Positions 63,417 to 64,000 of a DNA stretch of 64,000 nucleotides are shown one piece after another. Origin of the DNA: DAIMZI01 sp036734025. Its GTDB lineage: Bacteria > Pseudomonadota > Alphaproteobacteria > Rhizobiales > Rhodomicrobiaceae. Both the position numbers and the translations under genes were made by a program. The DNA lies in assembly GCA_036734025.1 (NCBI GenBank), contig DAIMZI010000004.1, forward strand, positions 102,412-166,411, in the 5' to 3' direction. Every line of letters starts with the position of its first letter. Position 1 is the first letter of the stretch. The notes beneath the pieces were generated by a model. The model searched no databases, had not been told where the DNA came from, and saw nothing but the letters and a program-made list of their open reading frames with translations.

Positions 63417-63806
63417 ATGCGCATTATTGTTCATCTGGGGTTGGCTCTGGCTTTCGGGATATTGATCATGGGCGTGCCCCAGACACAAGCCAACGCTGCG
63501 CCGCTTCCAACGGTGCAAAGCCTGCTGGCTCTGGTTGAGCCCGCACCGGCGCTGAAGGTGTCACGCCACTATGATGGTGAGTATGGTTATTGTTACGGCG
63601 AGCATCTGAAATGCCGGTATAATCAAGGCTTCGGCTGGCGCTATCGCCGTTGCATGAGCCATGCCGGCTGCGGCTACAGCGAGCCTCGCCGTGACGAACA
63701 TGACGTTATTCATGATTGCCGCCACTGGCATAATGAATGCAGGAAGAACTGGTTTTATCCCGAGGACATCCGCGGCTGTCTGCGGTTTCACGGCTGCGAA
63801 TACTGA
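63417..63806 (+). CDS. Exported Cys-rich small protein
   Basis: This 129-residue protein has a signal peptide (about 1-28, ending ANA) and then APLPTVQSLLAL. That resembles APLTTIEPAVL at the same point of the upstream exported protein. The mature part has eight Cys with many His, Tyr, Arg and Trp: GYCYGEHLKCRY, YRRCMSHAGCGY, HDCRHWHNECRKNW and RGCLRFHGCEY. Such a pattern suggests disulfide bonding or metal binding in the periplasm or outside the cell. No known family was recognised. AAGGAG precedes the ATG at 63417, and a hairpin follows the stop. It may form one locus with the gene at 61957. Confidence 0.75.
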   Translation: MRIIVHLGLALAFGILIMGVPQTQANAAPLPTVQSLLALVEPAPALKVSRHYDGEYGYCYGEHLKCRYNQGFGWRYRRCMSHAGCGYSEPRRDEHDVIHDCRHWHNECRKNWFYPEDIRGCLRFHGCEY

Positions 63807-63840
63807 TCCTGCGGAACTGTTCCGCCTGACCCATCGCATC

Positions 63841-63866
63841 AAGGCCGCCTCGTGAGGGGCGGCCTT
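63841..63866 (+). terminator. Hairpin downstream of the Cys-rich gene
   Basis: AAGGCCGCC and GGCGGCCTT form a nine-pair stem with an eight-base loop, 34 bases after the stop codon. It is followed by only a few T residues within the stem end, so it is a probable but not perfect intrinsic terminator. Confidence 0.55.
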
Positions 63867-63945
63867 CATGCATCAGGATCCGCCGCAGTCGTCCAGACAT
63901 CAACGCCAGGCTAATATGAGGCCACGCCAGTTGGGCGCGCCGGTT

Positions 63946-64000
63946 TCATTCCCACTCGATGGTCAACAGGCTTGAGTTTGCATTGTAATTATTGGACTTT
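63946..64000 (-). CDS. C-terminal end of a gene leaving the window
   Basis: The minus strand shows 17 open codons ending SSLLTIEWE and a TGA at 63946. Reading continues past the window edge. The last five residues recall the end of GMP synthase, but the residues before them do not match, so I do not name it. It may also be a chance frame. Confidence 0.25.
   Translation of the reverse strand, partial: KSNNYNANSSLLTIEWE

Noticed and set aside
63946..64000. End of guaA (GMP synthase), because of the terminal TIEWE
   Set aside because: The preceding residues (SSLL) do not fit the usual PPxTIEWE ending, and only 17 codons are visible.

Overview
The window is high-GC bacterial chromosome that reads as an alphaproteobacterium. 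Evidence: an alphaproteobacterial cysG-DUF2849-cysI-DUF934 block, a complex I NDUFS4-like subunit gene between two tRNA genes, a chi-der-bamB-yfgM-panB block, ethylmalonyl-CoA pathway genes (ccr, mcd, mesaconyl-CoA hydratase, pccA), and a liv operon with a DUF6867-type membrane protein. The genus cannot be named from this. Coding density is high, genes lie on both strands, and many operon junctions are ATGA or GTGA overlaps. No CRISPR array, insertion sequence or prophage was seen.

Layout. 0-9.3 kb: the 5' end of hemB, then lutABC (L-lactate oxidation), a soluble cytochrome c, a LysR regulator and glcDEF (glycolate oxidase). 9.3-15.9 kb is the most accessory part: a fused DUF262/HNH protein, an anti-sigma/ECF sigma pair, short repeats, a SAM-fold protein and an exported VWA protein. 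15.9-23.7 kb: fmt-def, an aquaporin-type channel, a periplasmic-binding-fold protein, a phosphofructokinase with PPi-type residues, an acetyltransferase, mesaconyl-CoA hydratase, an exported unknown and a secreted esterase. 23.9-28.9 kb: sdhCDA-creD-sdhB, with creD placed inside the operon. 29-33.5 kb: mcd, an Ala-rich repeat protein and ccr. 33.7-35.2 kb: a thioredoxin-fold protein and soxYZ. 35.2-39.3 kb: GH15 enzyme, otsA and glk. 39.7-46.3 kb: livHMGF, a DUF6867-type gene, livK and a universal stress protein. 46.3-51.4 kb: siroheme and sulfite reduction genes, a broken ferredoxin remnant and tRNA-Arg/tRNA-Pro flanking the NDUFS4-like gene. 51.6-61.7 kb: rhodanese, csaA, TetR, chaC, pccA, cytochrome c, holC, der, bamB, yfgM-like and panB. 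62-63.9 kb: a secreted locus with a His/Asp/Arg/Tyr-rich protein and a Cys-rich protein.

How they fit together. Lactate, glycolate and succinate dehydrogenases feed the respiratory chain. The ethylmalonyl-CoA genes point to acetyl-CoA assimilation through glyoxylate and propionyl-CoA, which links to the glycolate/glyoxylate step and to PccA. CysG/CysI, rhodanese and SoxYZ indicate sulfur assimilation and thiol-bound sulfur handling.

The observation I consider most unusual is at 62974-63206. The His/Asp-rich exported protein runs into a run of nine A, and the -1 frame opens exactly there into a 76-codon Cys-rich tail resembling the next gene's product. This suggests programmed frameshifting, transcriptional slippage, homopolymer phase variation or a simple indel.
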